NCBI RefSeq assembly: GCF_030547425.1 | Contig: NZ_JAUORH010000001.1 | Location: 124,001-188,000, forward strand | DNA: 64,000 nucleotides | Origin: Tenacibaculum sp. 1_MG-2023 | Lineage (GTDB): Bacteria; Bacteroidota; Bacteroidia; Flavobacteriales; Flavobacteriaceae | Reading direction: 5' to 3' | Part shown: positions 33,822 through 42,742 of the stretch, piece after piece | Layout: every line of letters starts with the position of its first letter | Position numbering within the stretch: position 1 is the stretch's first letter | Notes under the pieces: model-generated | The model's database searches: none | What the model was told of the DNA's origin: nothing | What the model saw: only the letters and a program-made list of their open reading frames with translations | Translations under genes and position numbers: made by a program

Positions 33822-34700
33822 ATGAAAATGAATAATCAACAACAAAAATGGTTGTTTTTAATAGTGCTTTCGCTAGTTTGGGGAAGTTCTTTTATTTTAA
33901 TGAAAAAGGCATTAATTGGATTAACTCCAATTCAGGTAGGTGCTTTACGAATGTTAATTACAGCATTTTTTTTATTGTTAGTTGGGTTTAAGAGTTTAAA
34001 AAGAATTCAAAAAAAACATTGGAAGTATGTGATGATTACGGCTGGTTTAGGAACTTTTTTTCCTGTATTTCTATTCGCATTTGCAATACAGGGAATAGAT
34101 AGCTCAATAGCTGCTATTTTAAATTCGCTTACACCCTTTAACACTTTTGTTTTTGGAGCATTAGTTTTTGGATTTTCTTTTAAAAAGAAACAATTAGTTG
34201 GAATTTTAATAGGTTTAATAGGTACTTTAATTTTAATTTTAAAAGGAGCAGGGTTAAATCCTAACCAAAATTATTGGTATGCGTTATTAGTAGTAGTTGC
34301 ATCAATAGGTTATGCTTTTAACGTTAATACAATAAAAAAATACTTATTTGATTTGGATGCTTTAGCAATTACAGTTGGACATTTTGTAGTGCTTACTGTT
34401 CCAGCATTCTTAGTTTTAGCTTTTTCTGACTTTTTTTCAACTTTTGAAATAACAACAGAAACTACTTCTGCATTAGGTTATGTAGCAATTTTAGCTGTTG
34501 TAGGTACTGGGGTAGCAAAAGTGTTATTTAATAAAATGGTACACTTATCTTCACCTGTTTTTGCTGCTTCTGTAACATATTTAATTCCAGCAGTTGCTGT
34601 GATGTGGGGAATTATTGATGGAGAAAAATTAAGTTTAATTCAGTTGTTAGCGGGAGGGATTATTTTGTTTGGTGTTTGGTTGGTTAATAAGGCTAGATAG
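33822..34700 (+). CDS. EamA/DMT family transporter
   Basis: A 292-aa inner membrane protein with ten predicted helices in two EamA halves. Typical segments are LVWGSSFILMKKAL, GALRMLITAFFLL, AILNSLTPFNTFVFGAL and, in the second half, YLIPAVAVMWGIIDGEKL. Such proteins export amino acids or related metabolites; the substrate here cannot be read. Likely monocistronic, ended by a strong hairpin. Confidence 0.88.
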   Translation: MKMNNQQQKWLFLIVLSLVWGSSFILMKKALIGLTPIQVGALRMLITAFFLLLVGFKSLKRIQKKHWKYVMITAGLGTFFPVFLFAFAIQGIDSSIAAILNSLTPFNTFVFGALVFGFSFKKKQLVGILIGLIGTLILILKGAGLNPNQNYWYALLVVVASIGYAFNVNTIKKYLFDLDALAITVGHFVVLTVPAFLVLAFSDFFSTFEITTETTSALGYVAILAVVGTGVAKVLFNKMVHLSSPVFAASVTYLIPAVAVMWGIIDGEKLSLIQLLAGGIILFGVWLVNKAR

Positions 34701-34731
34701 CTTTAAGATTACTAAAAATAAAAAAGAGCCA

Positions 34732-34764
34732 AAATATTGCATTTTGGCTCTTTTAGTTTTTATA
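34732..34764. terminator. Bidirectional terminator, DMT gene and M16 pair
   Basis: 14-bp perfect stem (AAAAGAGCCAAAAT / ATTTTGGCTCTTTT) with a 5-base loop, between the convergent DMT and M16 genes. Confidence 0.9.
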
Positions 34765-34780
34765 GACTTAAGTCTAATTA

Positions 34781-36835
34781 TTATTTAAAGTCAGCGTCAG
34801 AAACTCCTTCATTAATTTTAATTTCTTTAGTGATGAACTCAAAAGTCATTGGTCCATTTTTTTGAATCATTTTATGAGGAAATTTAATTCCATTTACTTC
34901 TTTGTAATCTGAAAACAGAACAGGTACTTTCATTTCTCCTTGTGGCCCTTTAGCTGTTTTTACCTCTTTAACCTTTAATCCAGAATTAATATCATAAAAG
35001 ATTTCTTTCTTACCATGTTTAATTACATAAGCATTTTTTCCATCTATAGGTTCAATTCTATCTAAAGTACCTGTTTTATAGGCTTTATCAGCAAAAGGAG
35101 TAGTAGTGTTTTTAACTTCTTCTAAATCATCTCCTGCCATTTCTTTTTTCTGACCTTGAACTTCTTGATATCCTTTAGTTCCGTCAAAAATTACTTTTTG
35201 CATTACGTTACCCATCATAGAAACAACTACAGAAGATTTATTAGGAGTGGCGCTTTTTTGGATTAAACTTAATTGCATTCCTTGAACTTTAGCTTCAGAA
35301 GAAATCATTAGAGAATTTATGCTTGCTATTTTGTCTTTACCTCCAATGGCTTTAAAGTAGTTGTCAACAACTGAGCTTGCTGTAGTACCTGCTGGAATAG
35401 GTAAACTCATTTCAGGCTTTTCAGTAGGGTTGGCATATGCATCAAAATAATTGATTTTATATTCTGATGTTTTTTCTAAGTTTTTTAAAACATCAATTGC
35501 CTTACCTGTAATAATTATACGAGCTTTATCTCCTTTGAAGTGCTTAATTGCTGCATTTTGAACATCGTCTAAAGTAACAGAATTAATGTTTTCTAAATAT
35601 TTTTCATAAAAATTACTTGGCAAGTTATAACGAGCAATATTTAATGCAAAATTAGCTGCTACAGATGGTTTTTGAACATTACGTACAAAACTACCTATGT
35701 ATTCTGCTTTAGAGTTTTTTAATTCTTCAGGTGTTACTTTTTGGTAACGAATTTTATTAATTTCCTTTTGAATTTCTACCACAGCACTATCTGTAACTAT
35801 GTTTCTTACAGCTGCACTTGCTTTAAAAATTCCGGCATTTTTATTTTTATCTTGTGAAAGACTTGAATAAGACCCGTAAGTATAGCCTTTATCTTCGCGC
35901 AAGTTCATAAATAAACGCGCAGTACCACCGCCTCCTAAAATATTATTAGCTAATAAAGCTGCGTAATAATCTTTATCACCTAATGTTAAATCAACTGTGT
36001 TAATTACAGCTACTTGAGATTGTACCGCATTTGGCATATTTATAAAATTAATTTCGGTAGTCTCAACATTGGTAGGTGTATTGTAATTAGTAGCAGGTAT
36101 GGTTCCTTTTTTCCAGTCGTTGAATAAACTTTTAACTAACGTTTTGGTTTTAGAAGGATTAATATCTCCAACTATTACAAGATATGCGTTGTTTGGTTTG
36201 TAATAAGTATTGTAATTGTTTTTTGCATCTTGTAGTGTAATATTTTTAATACTTTCTTTAGTTATGAACTCGCCATACGGATGATTTTTACCATACACTA
36301 AAGCATCTTCAACCCTACTAGCAACAGCTTCTACACTTTTTTCGTTAGATTTAATTCCTTCTAAAGTACGTTCAATTACTTTATCGAACTCTTCTTGAGT
36401 AAATTTAGGGTTTTTAACCCCGTCAGCCATTAAACCTAAAACCTCTCCAAAATACTTTGTTAATGATCTTACTGAGGCTCCGTTGCTTCTAAAAGAAACA
36501 TTTGCTCCAAGGTAATCAACCCTTTCATTAAACTCATCTTTAGGCATATTTGTTGTGCCGTTGCCTAGCATGTCTCCCATAACCTGAGAAACACCTGTTT
36601 TATCACCTTCTAAATAAATGGGGTTATCAATTGTTAATGAAGCGGAAACCCTTGGTAATTTATGGTTTTCAACCATAATTACTTGTAAACCATTATTTAA
36701 TTTGAACTTTTCAGCTTTCCCTAACTTAATTTTAGGAGCTGGCCCTGGCTTTGGTTGTACACTTCTATCTATTTGAGCATTTACAGCAAAAGACATGCTT
36801 ACAACTGCTAATGCTGCTATTATTATTTTTTTCAT
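34781..36835 (-). CDS. M16 peptidase-like protein, apparently inactive subunit
   Basis: A 684-aa secreted protein (signal AALAVVSMSFAVNAQ). The first 460 residues form two M16 domains, but the HxxEH zinc site is missing: the region reads GVSQVMGDMLGNGT. The C-domain substrate clamp (REDKGYTYGSYSSL) is kept. The last 200 residues form an extra outer membrane lipoprotein-sorting-like beta domain. It lies 21 bp after an active M16 gene, as in alpha/beta processing peptidase pairs. The role is probably periplasmic peptide breakdown (inference). Confidence 0.88.
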   Translation of the reverse strand: MKKIIIAALAVVSMSFAVNAQIDRSVQPKPGPAPKIKLGKAEKFKLNNGLQVIMVENHKLPRVSASLTIDNPIYLEGDKTGVSQVMGDMLGNGTTNMPKDEFNERVDYLGANVSFRSNGASVRSLTKYFGEVLGLMADGVKNPKFTQEEFDKVIERTLEGIKSNEKSVEAVASRVEDALVYGKNHPYGEFITKESIKNITLQDAKNNYNTYYKPNNAYLVIVGDINPSKTKTLVKSLFNDWKKGTIPATNYNTPTNVETTEINFINMPNAVQSQVAVINTVDLTLGDKDYYAALLANNILGGGGTARLFMNLREDKGYTYGSYSSLSQDKNKNAGIFKASAAVRNIVTDSAVVEIQKEINKIRYQKVTPEELKNSKAEYIGSFVRNVQKPSVAANFALNIARYNLPSNFYEKYLENINSVTLDDVQNAAIKHFKGDKARIIITGKAIDVLKNLEKTSEYKINYFDAYANPTEKPEMSLPIPAGTTASSVVDNYFKAIGGKDKIASINSLMISSEAKVQGMQLSLIQKSATPNKSSVVVSMMGNVMQKVIFDGTKGYQEVQGQKKEMAGDDLEEVKNTTTPFADKAYKTGTLDRIEPIDGKNAYVIKHGKKEIFYDINSGLKVKEVKTAKGPQGEMKVPVLFSDYKEVNGIKFPHKMIQKNGPMTFEFITKEIKINEGVSDADFK

Positions 36836-36856
36836 ATTGAATGTCTTATTACTGAA

Positions 36857-38173
36857 TTATTTTTTTGATTCTGGTAAATATTCCATTACCAAACGTTGGT
36901 TAGTGTTTAAGTATTTTTTTGCTACGTCTCTAATTTCCTCACGTGTAATTGATCTATAAATATCAATTTCAGTATTTATTAAATTAGTATCACCATACAA
37001 TACATTGTAGCGAGCTAATGAATTAGCAATACCTTCTACACTTGAGTTAGCATTTACAAAGTTATTTTCAAACTTATTTTGTAGTTTTTGATAATCTTTT
37101 TCTGAAATTAAATTTGTTTGAAGTTTTACTACTTCTTCATCAACCTCTTTTACTAAACTTTGTAAAGAGTTATTTCCTAACGGAAGTGCAAATAAAATAT
37201 AGGTTCCATAATCTTCTTGACTTAGGTTTATTGCACCAGCCTGTAAAGCCATTTTTTTAGTATCAACTAATTTTTTATAAAGTACAGAGCTTTTTCCACC
37301 ACTTAAGTAAGTAGAAATCATGTCTAACACTCTAGCATCTCTGGTTTTCATAGAAGGAGTTCTATAAGCAGCCATAATTGCAGGTATTTGAATGTTAGGG
37401 TCGTAAGCTTTGGCAAAAAACTCTTTTGTAATAGGATCTTCTTTTGGGAAATTTCTTACAATATCTTTACCTCTAGGTATAGGTTCAAAGTAATCTTTTA
37501 TAAGTCGTTTAGCTTCTTTAAACTCAAAATCTCCTGCAACTACCAAAGTAGCATTATTAGGAACATAATATTTTTTATTAAATGCTAAGAATTCCTCTAA
37601 GGTAGCAGCATCTAAATGTTCCATCTTACCTATAGTAGTTCCTTTGTATGGATGTTTTTTAAACATGTTTTTCTTAACATTCTCTAAAAAACGAGAGTAA
37701 GGTTGGTTATCTACACGTAAACGTTTTTCTTCTTTTACAACTTCGTTTTGTGTGTCTACACCCTCTTGACCAATAATTGGATGTAATAAACGTTCAGATT
37801 CCATCCATATCCCTAATTCTAAATTATTAGAAGGAAAAACCTCGTAATAATACGTTCTATCATCGGTAGTATTGGCATTGTTAGTACCTCCATTAGAAGA
37901 AACTATTTTAAACCACTCTCCTTTTTTAATGTTTTTTGTACCCTCAAATAATAAATGCTCAAAAAAGTGAGCCATTCCTGTTCTATTTGGTTGCTCATCT
38001 TTAGCGCCTACATGGTACATAACAGATGTTGTTACTACTGGTGCTGTATTATCTTGATGTAAAATAACATGCATTCCATTGCTTAAATCATACTCTTCAA
38101 AATCAACCTTTTGAGCATACGTAAAATGAAATGCCATAAAAGCTGAAGTTAGAGCGATAACTCTTTTTCTCAT
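36857..38173 (-). CDS. M16 family zinc peptidase, active subunit
   Basis: A 438-aa secreted protease with signal ending FHFTYAQ. The inverted zinc motif is HFFEH (H69, E72, H73) within TGMAHFFEHLLFEGTKN, and the distal Glu is in QNEVVKEEKR. The non-catalytic second domain follows. Paired with the inactive partner downstream, it probably works as a heterodimer in the periplasm. No -7 element at the usual place. Confidence 0.93.
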   Translation of the reverse strand: MRKRVIALTSAFMAFHFTYAQKVDFEEYDLSNGMHVILHQDNTAPVVTTSVMYHVGAKDEQPNRTGMAHFFEHLLFEGTKNIKKGEWFKIVSSNGGTNNANTTDDRTYYYEVFPSNNLELGIWMESERLLHPIIGQEGVDTQNEVVKEEKRLRVDNQPYSRFLENVKKNMFKKHPYKGTTIGKMEHLDAATLEEFLAFNKKYYVPNNATLVVAGDFEFKEAKRLIKDYFEPIPRGKDIVRNFPKEDPITKEFFAKAYDPNIQIPAIMAAYRTPSMKTRDARVLDMISTYLSGGKSSVLYKKLVDTKKMALQAGAINLSQEDYGTYILFALPLGNNSLQSLVKEVDEEVVKLQTNLISEKDYQKLQNKFENNFVNANSSVEGIANSLARYNVLYGDTNLINTEIDIYRSITREEIRDVAKKYLNTNQRLVMEYLPESKK

Positions 38174-38327
38174 TGATTAAAGTTTAATTTTTAATAATTT
38201 TCGTGTATATGACGTGAATTTAATTACTTTGTTACGTTTTTAACAAGGTTTTTTGAAAAAAATAAAAAGCCTCGTTAATTTGAAGTTAAATAACTTTCTT
38301 TTTTATCTTTTATAATAGGTTAGTATA

Positions 38328-38335
38328 TAGTTTTG
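38328..38335 (+). promoter_or_regulatory. -7 element TAGTTTTG
   Basis: Perfect TAnnTTTG followed by C, 30 bp before the ATG at 38366. It supports that ATG as the original start of the small lipoprotein gene. Confidence 0.55.
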
Positions 38336-38365
38336 CTTGCTCGTTATTAAATAAAATTCATAATT

Positions 38366-38844
38366 ATGAAGATAAAAAAATACTTTTTTTGATGCTTTTT
38401 AGTTGCTTAACATTAACTATTGTTAGCTGTGAGAGTGATGACATTGAACAAATAAAAAGTTCTTATATAGATGGAGGTATAGGGACTTCTACTATTACTG
38501 GAGCTGTTAATTTTAATATTCCGCAGAATCACTATACAGGTCATGTTCGTATAATAATACATGGTCCTATCGGTGATCAAGAAAGAACTGTAAGTGGTAA
38601 AGGGAATCGACAAGTTTCTTTTTCTAATGTACAAAGTGGTGTATATGATTATACTTTTGAATATTATTATGTGGATAACAACTATGATTATGCTGGAGGA
38701 GAATATGATTTTTCTACAAAGAACTGGTCAAACTACTATAACGAAACAAGTTATATCCCCAGCTTACATAAAGGATCGTCAATAAGTGAAGTATTGGAGA
38801 TTAAAAGCGGAATGACCTTAGTTTTTGATTTTCAATTGAATTAA
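38366..38844 (+). pseudogene. Small lipoprotein gene with a homopolymer frameshift at its start
   Basis: From ATG 38366 the frame reads MKIKKYFF then stops at 38390, right after A7 and T7 runs. One extra A or T would join it to the downstream frame and give a perfect lipoprotein signal (MKIKKILFLMLFSC... lipobox IVSC). Downstream, 150 aa of all-beta sequence are intact from a TTG/ATG at 38389/38392, containing GAVNFNIPQN and a Tyr-rich YYVDNNYDYAGGEYDF. No family recognised. It may be a sequencing error, phase variation, or recent decay; the shorter frame could still be translated. Confidence 0.6.
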
Positions 38845-38879
38845 GTCAGAAATACATTTTAATGTGTTTAAAAAATATG

Positions 38880-38887
38880 TATATTTG
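38880..38887 (+). promoter_or_regulatory. -7 element TATATTTG for rplU-rpmA
   Basis: Perfect TAnnTTTG followed by CAC; the leader to rplU would be about 53 nt. Confidence 0.7.
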
Positions 38888-38944
38888 CACCCGCATTTTT
38901 ATTAAGAAAGTGTGAATTTGAAGTATAAACGCAAAACAAATAGT

Positions 38945-39430
38945 ATGTACGCAATCGTAGAGATAGCAGGGCAGCAATTTAAAGTAGCAAAAGACCAAAA
39001 AGTATACGTACACCGTTTACAAGAGGCTGAAGGATCAAAAGTAACTTTTGATAATGTAATGCTTATTGAAGATAAAGGAAACGTTACTATTGGCGCCCCA
39101 GCTATAGAAGGTGCAGGAGTAACTGCAAAAATTTTAGGTCACTTAAAAGGTGATAAAGTAATCGTTTTCAAGAAGAAAAGAAGAAAAGGTTACAAAAAGA
39201 AAAATGGACACAGACAGTATTTAACTGAAATCCAAATCGAAGGAATTTCTGCGTCAGGAGTAAAAAAAGCAGCCGCTAAAAAAGAAGCTCCTAAAGCTGA
39301 AACAAAAGAAGAATCGAAGGATTTAAGTTCAATGACTGTAGCAGAATTAAAGGCTTTAGCTAAAGAGCAAGGTATTACAGGATATACTTCTTTAAAGAAA
39401 GCAGAATTAATTGAAGCATTAAGTAAATAA
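38945..39430 (+). CDS. rplU: 50S ribosomal protein L21 with C-terminal HeH/Rho-N-like tail
   Basis: The first 105 residues are ordinary L21 (MYAIVEIAGQQFKVAKDQKV, KKKRRKGYKKKNGHRQ). A Lys/Ala/Glu linker and a compact end follow, with MTVAELKALAKEQGITGYTS then LKKAELIEALSK, the helix-extension-helix fold seen in Rho N-terminal and SAP-like domains. The total of 161 aa compares with about 103 for plain L21. The ATG at 38945 is chosen; an in-frame GTG at 38912 adds residues with no homology. 22 bp before rpmA. Confidence 0.94.
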   Translation: MYAIVEIAGQQFKVAKDQKVYVHRLQEAEGSKVTFDNVMLIEDKGNVTIGAPAIEGAGVTAKILGHLKGDKVIVFKKKRRKGYKKKNGHRQYLTEIQIEGISASGVKKAAAKKEAPKAETKEESKDLSSMTVAELKALAKEQGITGYTSLKKAELIEALSK

Positions 39431-39452
39431 TTAACTTTAAAAACTTACAAAG

Positions 39453-39713
39453 ATGGCTCATAAAAAAGGTGTCGGTAGTTCGAAGAACGGTCGTGAATCA
39501 GAATCGAAACGATTAGGAGTAAAAATTTTTGGAGGACAAGCCGCAATAGCAGGTAACATTATTGTTCGTCAAAGAGGAACTCAACACAATCCAGGTGAAA
39601 ATGTTTACATGGGTAAAGATCATACTTTACATGCTAAAGTTGATGGTGTTGTTAAATTCCAAAAGAAAAGAGATGATAAATCATACGTTTCTGTAACTCC
39701 ATTCGAGGCTTAA
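39453..39713 (+). CDS. rpmA: 50S ribosomal protein L27
   Basis: 86 aa, starting [20 protein letters not shown] with no N-terminal extension to be cleaved, and the conserved [20 protein letters not shown]. The N-terminal arm reaches the peptidyl transferase centre. Second gene of rplU-rpmA, with a terminator 25 bp downstream. Confidence 0.98.
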   Translation: MAHKKGVGSSKNGRESESKRLGVKIFGGQAAIAGNIIVRQRGTQHNPGENVYMGKDHTLHAKVDGVVKFQKKRDDKSYVSVTPFEA

Positions 39714-39737
39714 GAAACTAACTGATTAGAATAAGAT

Positions 39738-39769
39738 AAAAGCTCAACTAAAAATAGTTGAGCTTTTTT
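39738..39769 (+). terminator. rplU-rpmA terminator
   Basis: AAAAGCTCAACTA / TAGTTGAGCTTTT, a 13-bp stem with a 4-base loop, then T6. Confidence 0.92.
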
Positions 39770-39801
39770 GTGTACATAAACTTGAACATTAAAATTTATA
39801 T

Positions 39802-39831
39802 AAAAAAAAACACCACTTTAAAGTGGTGTTT
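39802..39831 (-). terminator. Orphan minus-strand terminator
   Basis: A perfect 24-bp palindrome (AAACACCACTTT mirrored, 39808-39831) followed on the minus strand by T9. No minus-strand gene lies upstream of it in 39832-40081, which suggests a short unannotated minus-strand transcript. Confidence 0.6.
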
Positions 39832-39853
39832 CTTAACTTAATATCATTATTGA

Positions 39854-39887
39854 TTAATCCCCCAATTTATCAATATGATTCCCCTTG
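39854..39887. other. C-rich motif shared with the 48.9-kb sRNA locus
   Basis: CCCCCAATTTATCAATATGA then TTCCCCTT. Nearly the same string occurs at 48898-48924. The two C runs are about 21 bp apart in both copies, two helical turns. It lies about 190 bp upstream of the LytTR regulator. Besides this, the orphan hairpin and the promoter at 40057, I see nothing in the 368-bp gap 39714-40081. Confidence 0.55.
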
Positions 39888-40056
39888 TGTATTACACTAC
39901 AAATATCAGAGGAAAAAATATTTTTTATAGTAATGGATGTATAAATGGTTTGTTTTTTTGTGTAAATGGTAAAAAGATTATAGTTATCATACAGTTTTAG
40001 CCTATTTCTTTGCTAAAACCGTATTGGTTATATTTTATTTTTAAAATATTATCTGT

Positions 40057-40064
40057 TACATTTG
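40057..40064 (+). promoter_or_regulatory. -7 element TACATTTG for the LytTR pair
   Basis: Perfect TAnnTTTG, 17 bp before the chosen ATG of the response regulator. It lies inside the N-terminal extension that a TTG start at 40010 would need, so it argues against that start. Confidence 0.6.
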
Positions 40065-40081
40065 GTATAAATGTACATAAA

Positions 40082-40819
40082 ATGTTAAGAGCAGTTATAG
40101 TTGATGACGAACCAAAAGCAATACAAGGACTTTCTTGGGAGTTATCAACCTTTGAAAATGATATAGAAGTTATAGAAACATTTACAATAGCAGAAAAAGC
40201 AATTAAATTTATAAATGAGAATAGTATTGATTGCCTTTTTTTAGATATTGAAATGCCTACGATGGATGGTTTTCAATTATTAGAAAAATTAGAGAATAAA
40301 GACTTTGCCATAATTATTACAACTGCATATAATGAGTATGCAATTAAGGCATTGAAGAACCAAGCAATTGATTATCTTCTTAAACCGATAGATTCTGATG
40401 ACCTAGAGGAAACAATAGGAAGAGTTAAGCAGCATTATAAGAAGAATAACAATACTGAAAAGGTTGAAAAAATATTATCAAGCTTTAACAGGAAGTTTAA
40501 TAGAAGAAAGATAACTATTAATACAGATGGAAAACTAGTTTTTTTATCTCAAGATGAAATCTTATTTGTAGAGTCAGACGGTAATTATTCAACAATATAT
40601 ACCACAGGATCTAATAAAAAAATAGTAGTAACTAAAAAACTAAAAGAAATCAATTTACTACTTCCTGAAGACCATTTTTTTAGAATACATAACTCATATA
40701 TAATCAACTTAAATAAAATAAAAGAATTTTTAAAATCAGATGGTTATGTTGTGCTAGAAAATAATCATAAAATTCCTGTTTCTAGACAAAGAAAGTCAGA
40801 TTTCTTAGAAAAACTTTAA
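40082..40819 (+). CDS. LytTR-family response regulator
   Basis: 245 aa. The receiver domain (1-120) has acidic VDDEP, phospho-acceptor Asp55 in CLFLDIEMPTMDG, and the Lys in LKPID. The LytTR DNA-binding domain (about 150-245) contains LSQDEILFVESDGNYSTIY and FFRIHNSYIINLNKI. It binds direct repeats in promoters in related systems. Its stop abuts the ATG of the partner histidine kinase (TAAATG). The start at 40082 is chosen over a TTG at 40010. Confidence 0.93.
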   Translation: MLRAVIVDDEPKAIQGLSWELSTFENDIEVIETFTIAEKAIKFINENSIDCLFLDIEMPTMDGFQLLEKLENKDFAIIITTAYNEYAIKALKNQAIDYLLKPIDSDDLEETIGRVKQHYKKNNNTEKVEKILSSFNRKFNRRKITINTDGKLVFLSQDEILFVESDGNYSTIYTTGSNKKIVVTKKLKEINLLLPEDHFFRIHNSYIINLNKIKEFLKSDGYVVLENNHKIPVSRQRKSDFLEKL

Positions 40820-42742
40820 ATGAAACAATTAATAACAATCGCTTTTTTATTTTTCACAGTGTTTTCTTGTTTTTCACAAGAAGAAAAGAGACGTATAGAT
40901 AGTTTAATACAGCTAGTAATAGAAAAAAAAATAGATGATTATTATGACTTGTATCGTTTTTTTAAAGAAGAACTATTTAAGAAAGAAGATATAGGTTTTC
41001 TTTTAAAAGAAAGTGAACGAAGAGAATATAGGTTAGGAGAAGTATATGCTTATAACTTACTTGGATGGCATTACAGAAATAACTCATTTTTTGATAGCTC
41101 AATAGAGAATCATTTGAAAGCACTGAAATTATCAAGAGAGATAGGAGATGTTAATGCAGAGATAGTTACGCTAAATCAAATAGGGGTAGTATATAGGAGA
41201 CAAGACAAGATTAGAAGTGCTTTGAATTATCACCAAATGGCACTTGAGTTAGCTGATAAAATTGAACTTCCAGATGTTGATACCAAAATAAGTATAAGTA
41301 TATCAAATAATAGTATTGGTAACATCTATTTAGCTCTTAAACAATATCAATTAGCGTTAGAAAAGTTTAAAAAAGCAATCTTAATTCAAGAGAAAACTGA
41401 CGATAAAAGAGGATTGGCAATCAATCATCAAAACATGGGGTTGGCTTTTCAAAACTTAGGAGATATTGATGCAGCATTAGAGCACTACAATAAATCTTTA
41501 CAATATAATATTGAAAATAATTCAAGTATAGGAAAGGTCATTTGCCATAATAGCATCAGCAATGTTTTATTGTTGCAAGGAAAGTATGAAGAAGCTTATA
41601 AGTATATAAGCGAAGTCGTGTCTCTTTCAGAAAAAACAGGTAACCAATATTATACCTCAGATGTATATATTACTTTAGGTAATGTACAGTTAAAGTTGGA
41701 TAGCCTGGATAAAGCAAAAATATATTTAGAAAAAGGTTTAGCAGTTGCTAATAAGCATAAAATTCCATCAGGAGTTAACCAGTCCAAATTATACTTATCT
41801 GAGTTATATGAGAAAAAAAAGAATTATGAAAAAGCATATGGTTTTTACAAGAAGGCTATTGAAGGAGAACGTAAAACATTTAATGACAAAAACATACTAT
41901 ACGTAAACAACCTTATTAATAAGTATGATAATGAGGTTAGTAGAAATAAAATAAAAAACTTAGCAAAAGAGAATGAAATTGCAACATTAAAACTATTACG
42001 AAATAGAAATGTTTTAATTATAGCATTGGTTTCTATAGCCTTTTTAGGAGTATTGCTGTATTCGATGTATAGACAACGCTTGTTAAACAACGATAAAAAA
42101 ATATTGATGTTAGAGCAGGAAGCTTTGAGAATTCAAATGAATCCGCATTTTGTGTTTAATGCATTAAATTCTATTAAACTATATGTTATAAATAATGAAC
42201 AAAAAAATGCGGTATACTACTTAAATAAATTCTCAAAACTAATTAGAAGTATTTTAGAGTCTTCATCTGTAAAAGAAGTAACGTTGAGTGAGGAGCTAAA
42301 AACTATGAATTTATATATGAGTATCGAAAATATTCGATTATCTAATGAAGTTAATTATGTTGAAAAAGTAGATTCGAATGTAAACATAGAAAGAATAAAA
42401 GTTCCACCATTAATATTACAGCCTTTTTTAGAAAATTCTATTTGGCATGGACTTTCGTGTAAGAAAGGAGAAAAAGAAGTTTCGTTATCGGTTACAAAAA
42501 TATCAGACGAATTTATACAAATTGATATTGTAGATAATGGAATTGGTAGGGATGAGGCTATGAAAATTAGAAAAAACAAATCGTTAAATCGCAGATCGAT
42601 AGGTATAGATTTAACCAAAGAACGATTACGAAACTTTGCCAACGAGTATGCTAATAATTATTCATTAATCTATACGGATATAATTGATGAGAAAGGAAAC
42701 CCGAAAGGAACCAAAGTATCGTTAAAAATACCGATACTTTAA
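40820..42742 (+). CDS. TPR-containing sensor histidine kinase, LytS/YehU type
   Basis: 640 aa. A signal peptide (ITIAFLFFTVFSCFSQ) leads to a periplasmic region of about 350 residues with tandem TPR units (for example QALEHYNKSLQ-type repeats). One membrane helix follows at about 395-415, then a short coiled coil, the HisKA-7TM/His_kinase motif RIQMNPHFVFNALNSIK with the phospho-His, and an HATPase (LQPFLENSIWHGL, DIVDNGIGRDEA). Partner of the preceding LytTR regulator. The signal is unknown. Its end overlaps convergent dinB by 4 bp. Confidence 0.93.
   Translation: MKQLITIAFLFFTVFSCFSQEEKRRIDSLIQLVIEKKIDDYYDLYRFFKEELFKKEDIGFLLKESERREYRLGEVYAYNLLGWHYRNNSFFDSSIENHLKALKLSREIGDVNAEIVTLNQIGVVYRRQDKIRSALNYHQMALELADKIELPDVDTKISISISNNSIGNIYLALKQYQLALEKFKKAILIQEKTDDKRGLAINHQNMGLAFQNLGDIDAALEHYNKSLQYNIENNSSIGKVICHNSISNVLLLQGKYEEAYKYISEVVSLSEKTGNQYYTSDVYITLGNVQLKLDSLDKAKIYLEKGLAVANKHKIPSGVNQSKLYLSELYEKKKNYEKAYGFYKKAIEGERKTFNDKNILYVNNLINKYDNEVSRNKIKNLAKENEIATLKLLRNRNVLIIALVSIAFLGVLLYSMYRQRLLNNDKKILMLEQEALRIQMNPHFVFNALNSIKLYVINNEQKNAVYYLNKFSKLIRSILESSSVKEVTLSEELKTMNLYMSIENIRLSNEVNYVEKVDSNVNIERIKVPPLILQPFLENSIWHGLSCKKGEKEVSLSVTKISDEFIQIDIVDNGIGRDEAMKIRKNKSLNRRSIGIDLTKERLRNFANEYANNYSLIYTDIIDEKGNPKGTKVSLKIPIL

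Noticed and set aside
40010..40081. TTG start extending the LytTR regulator by 24 residues
   Set aside because: The extension precedes the receiver fold and contains the promoter element at 40057-40064.
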